Origin: a bacterium UBP2_UBA4780
GTDB lineage: Bacteria > Edwardsbacteria > AC1 > EtOH8
Reading direction: 5' to 3'
Assembly: GCA_002403115.1 (NCBI GenBank)
Contig: DHHE01000106.1
Span: forward strand, 1-5,896
DNA length: 5,896 bases
Both the position numbers and the translations under genes were made by a program. Below the pieces are notes generated by a model. It saw only the letters and a list, made by a program, of their open reading frames with translations, searched no databases and had not been told where the DNA came from. Of this stretch, positions 5,284-5,896 are shown piece by piece. The first letter of the stretch is position 1. Each line of letters opens with the position of its first letter.

Positions 5284-5541
5284 TCACTTGGCCGCCTTCA
5301 CCACCTCGACCAGGCGCCACCGCTTGAGCCGGGACAGGGGCCTGGCTTCCATTATCCTGACGGTGTCGCCCACCTTGGCCTGACGCTTCTCGTCGTGGGC
5401 GTAGAACTTTGAGGTGCGTTTGATCACCCGGCCGTAGAGGGGGTGCTTGATCCTCCGCTCCACCGCCACCACGATGGTCTTCACCATCTTGTCGGAGACC
5501 ACCCGGCCCGTCCTGGTCTTCCTCTGTTCGCGCTTCTCCAT
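5284..5541 (-). CDS. rpsQ: 30S ribosomal protein S17 (uS17)
   Basis: S17 is a primary 16S rRNA binder of the 5' domain with an OB fold. The 85-residue product starts MEKREQRKTRTGRVVSDKM, continues KTIVVAVERRIKHPLYGRVI and KRTSKFYAHDE, and has the S17 signature GDTVRIMEARPLSRLKRW. Three starts are possible in one frame: GTG at 5548-5550, ATG at 5545-5547 and ATG at 5539-5541. The last is chosen because AAGGAG (5550-5555) is 8 nt ahead of it but overlaps or nearly touches the other two; it also matches the family's usual length (about 84-85). With this start there is a 5-nt gap to rpmC. With the ATG at 5545-5547 the two genes would overlap in TGATG. Confidence 0.96.
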   Translation of the reverse strand: MEKREQRKTRTGRVVSDKMVKTIVVAVERRIKHPLYGRVIKRTSKFYAHDEKRQAKVGDTVRIMEARPLSRLKRWRLVEVVKAAK

Positions 5542-5546
5542 CCTCA

Positions 5547-5804
5547 TCACTCCTTGGCGGGCCCTTCGGTTTTTCTCAGGTCAGGCTTGGCGCCGGCGGC
5601 CAGCCTGCGGATCCCCATGGCGTCCTCGCGGAGGACGGTCTTGATCCGGGCCACCTGCCGCCGGGTTCCCCTCAGCTTCAGCGGGTCCGGTATCTGCTGG
5701 GTGTGCCGGCGGAGCCTGAGGTTGAAGAGGGCCTCGTTCTCCTCCTTCAGCTTGTGCTCCACCTCGGCCCGGGTCATCTCCCGGAGCTCTTTGTTCTTGG
5801 CCAT
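5547..5804 (-). CDS. rpmC: 50S ribosomal protein L29 (uL29), with C-terminal tail
   Basis: L29 is a two-helix protein at the polypeptide exit tunnel and part of the docking site for trigger factor and SRP. The 85-residue product starts MAKNKELREMTRAEVEHKL, followed by the first helix KEENEALFNLRLRRHTQQ, the linker IPDPLKLRGTR and the second helix RRQVARIKTVLREDAMG. The family usually ends there, at about 60-70 residues, so the last 20 (to TEGPAKE) are a charged tail. Its start lies 2 nt after the rplP stop, with GAGGTG about 9 nt upstream inside the rplP end, which suggests translational coupling. It is followed closely by rpsQ. Confidence 0.95.
   Translation of the reverse strand: MAKNKELREMTRAEVEHKLKEENEALFNLRLRRHTQQIPDPLKLRGTRRQVARIKTVLREDAMGIRRLAAGAKPDLRKTEGPAKE
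5550..5555 (-). promoter_or_regulatory. Ribosome-binding site deciding the rpsQ start
   Basis: AAGGAG on the minus strand, within the last codons of rpmC. Spacing to the ATG at 5539-5541 is 8 nt, while it nearly touches the other candidate starts, so the shorter reading is preferred. Confidence 0.7.
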
Positions 5805-5806
5805 GG

Positions 5807-5896
5807 CTACGTCACCTCGATATGGCGGTGGCGCTCCACCACCTTGGTTGCTATGGGAAGTTTGTGGGCGGCCAAGATCATGGCCTCCCTGGCCAG
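5807..5896 (-). CDS. rplP: 50S ribosomal protein L16, C-terminal end (gene enters from the right edge)
   Basis: L16 sits near the A-site and helps organise the peptidyl-transferase region. Only the last 29 codons and the TAG stop (5807-5809) are in the window: LAREAMILAAHKLPIATKVV followed by ERHRHIEVT. The (A)REA-x-x-LAAHKLP-x-x-T-K pattern is the conserved C-terminal helix of bacterial L16. Position directly before rpmC is the canonical S10-operon order. The 2-nt gap to rpmC implies coupled translation. The short ending after TKVV differs from the usual KFV(K)R end but is within family variation. Confidence 0.93.
   Translation of the reverse strand: MAREAMILAAHKLPIATKVVERHRHIEVT

Overview
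The window is one co-directional bacterial ribosomal-protein cluster, read entirely on the minus strand. It is the tail of an S10-type operon running without a break into the spc-type operon. In transcription order (right to left) it holds rplP (3' end only), rpmC, rpsQ, rplN, rplX, rplE, rpsN, rpsH, rplF, rplR, rpsE, rpmD, rplO and secY (5' part only). This is the classical bacterial gene order with nothing missing or inserted. Every product is recognisable from family-typical motifs. Eleven ribosomal genes plus rpsQ are complete; the window cuts rplP on the right and secY on the left.

The DNA is GC-rich. Most genes have Shine-Dalgarno (SD) sequences of the AAGGAG/GGAGG type. Two genes are best started at non-ATG codons: rplF at GTG and rpsE at TTG. 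S14 is the short four-cysteine zinc form, and L24 has a CxxC...CxxC pair. S5, L29 and L6 carry lineage-specific tails or insertions. The organism is a bacterium, not an archaeon, plastid or enteric-type proteobacterium. The phylum cannot be fixed from the sequence alone; the flavour suggests an environmental or metagenome-derived lineage.

The coding content is ordinary; the spacers are not. Only the rplP/rpmC/rpsQ junctions are tight (2 and 5 nt). The other spacers run from 27 to 136 nt, and several hold structure. The rpmD-rplO spacer (985-1069) is almost filled by a palindromic element with 16-bp paired arms and an inner branched fold. The rplX-rplN spacer (4683-4813) holds an inverted repeat in which each arm is three copies of a CACNAA unit at the same 8/9-nt spacing, next to a terminator-like hairpin with a T5 run. 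The rplR-rpsE spacer (1889-2024) holds two small hairpins and a repeat-like AT-richer patch. The rpsQ-rplN spacer has a strong GC hairpin, and the rplO-secY spacer has a 10-bp perfect palindrome and no clear SD. The best reading is a conserved essential operon that has taken up small non-coding repeat elements between its genes. I see no new protein system here.

Functionally, L16, L29, L14, L24, L5, L6, L18, L30 and L15 are large-subunit proteins, and S17, S14, S8 and S5 are small-subunit proteins. SecY is the membrane channel that receives nascent and preprotein chains from SecA or the ribosome. Co-transcription links ribosome production to export capacity. No stretch longer than about 136 nt lacks a gene.
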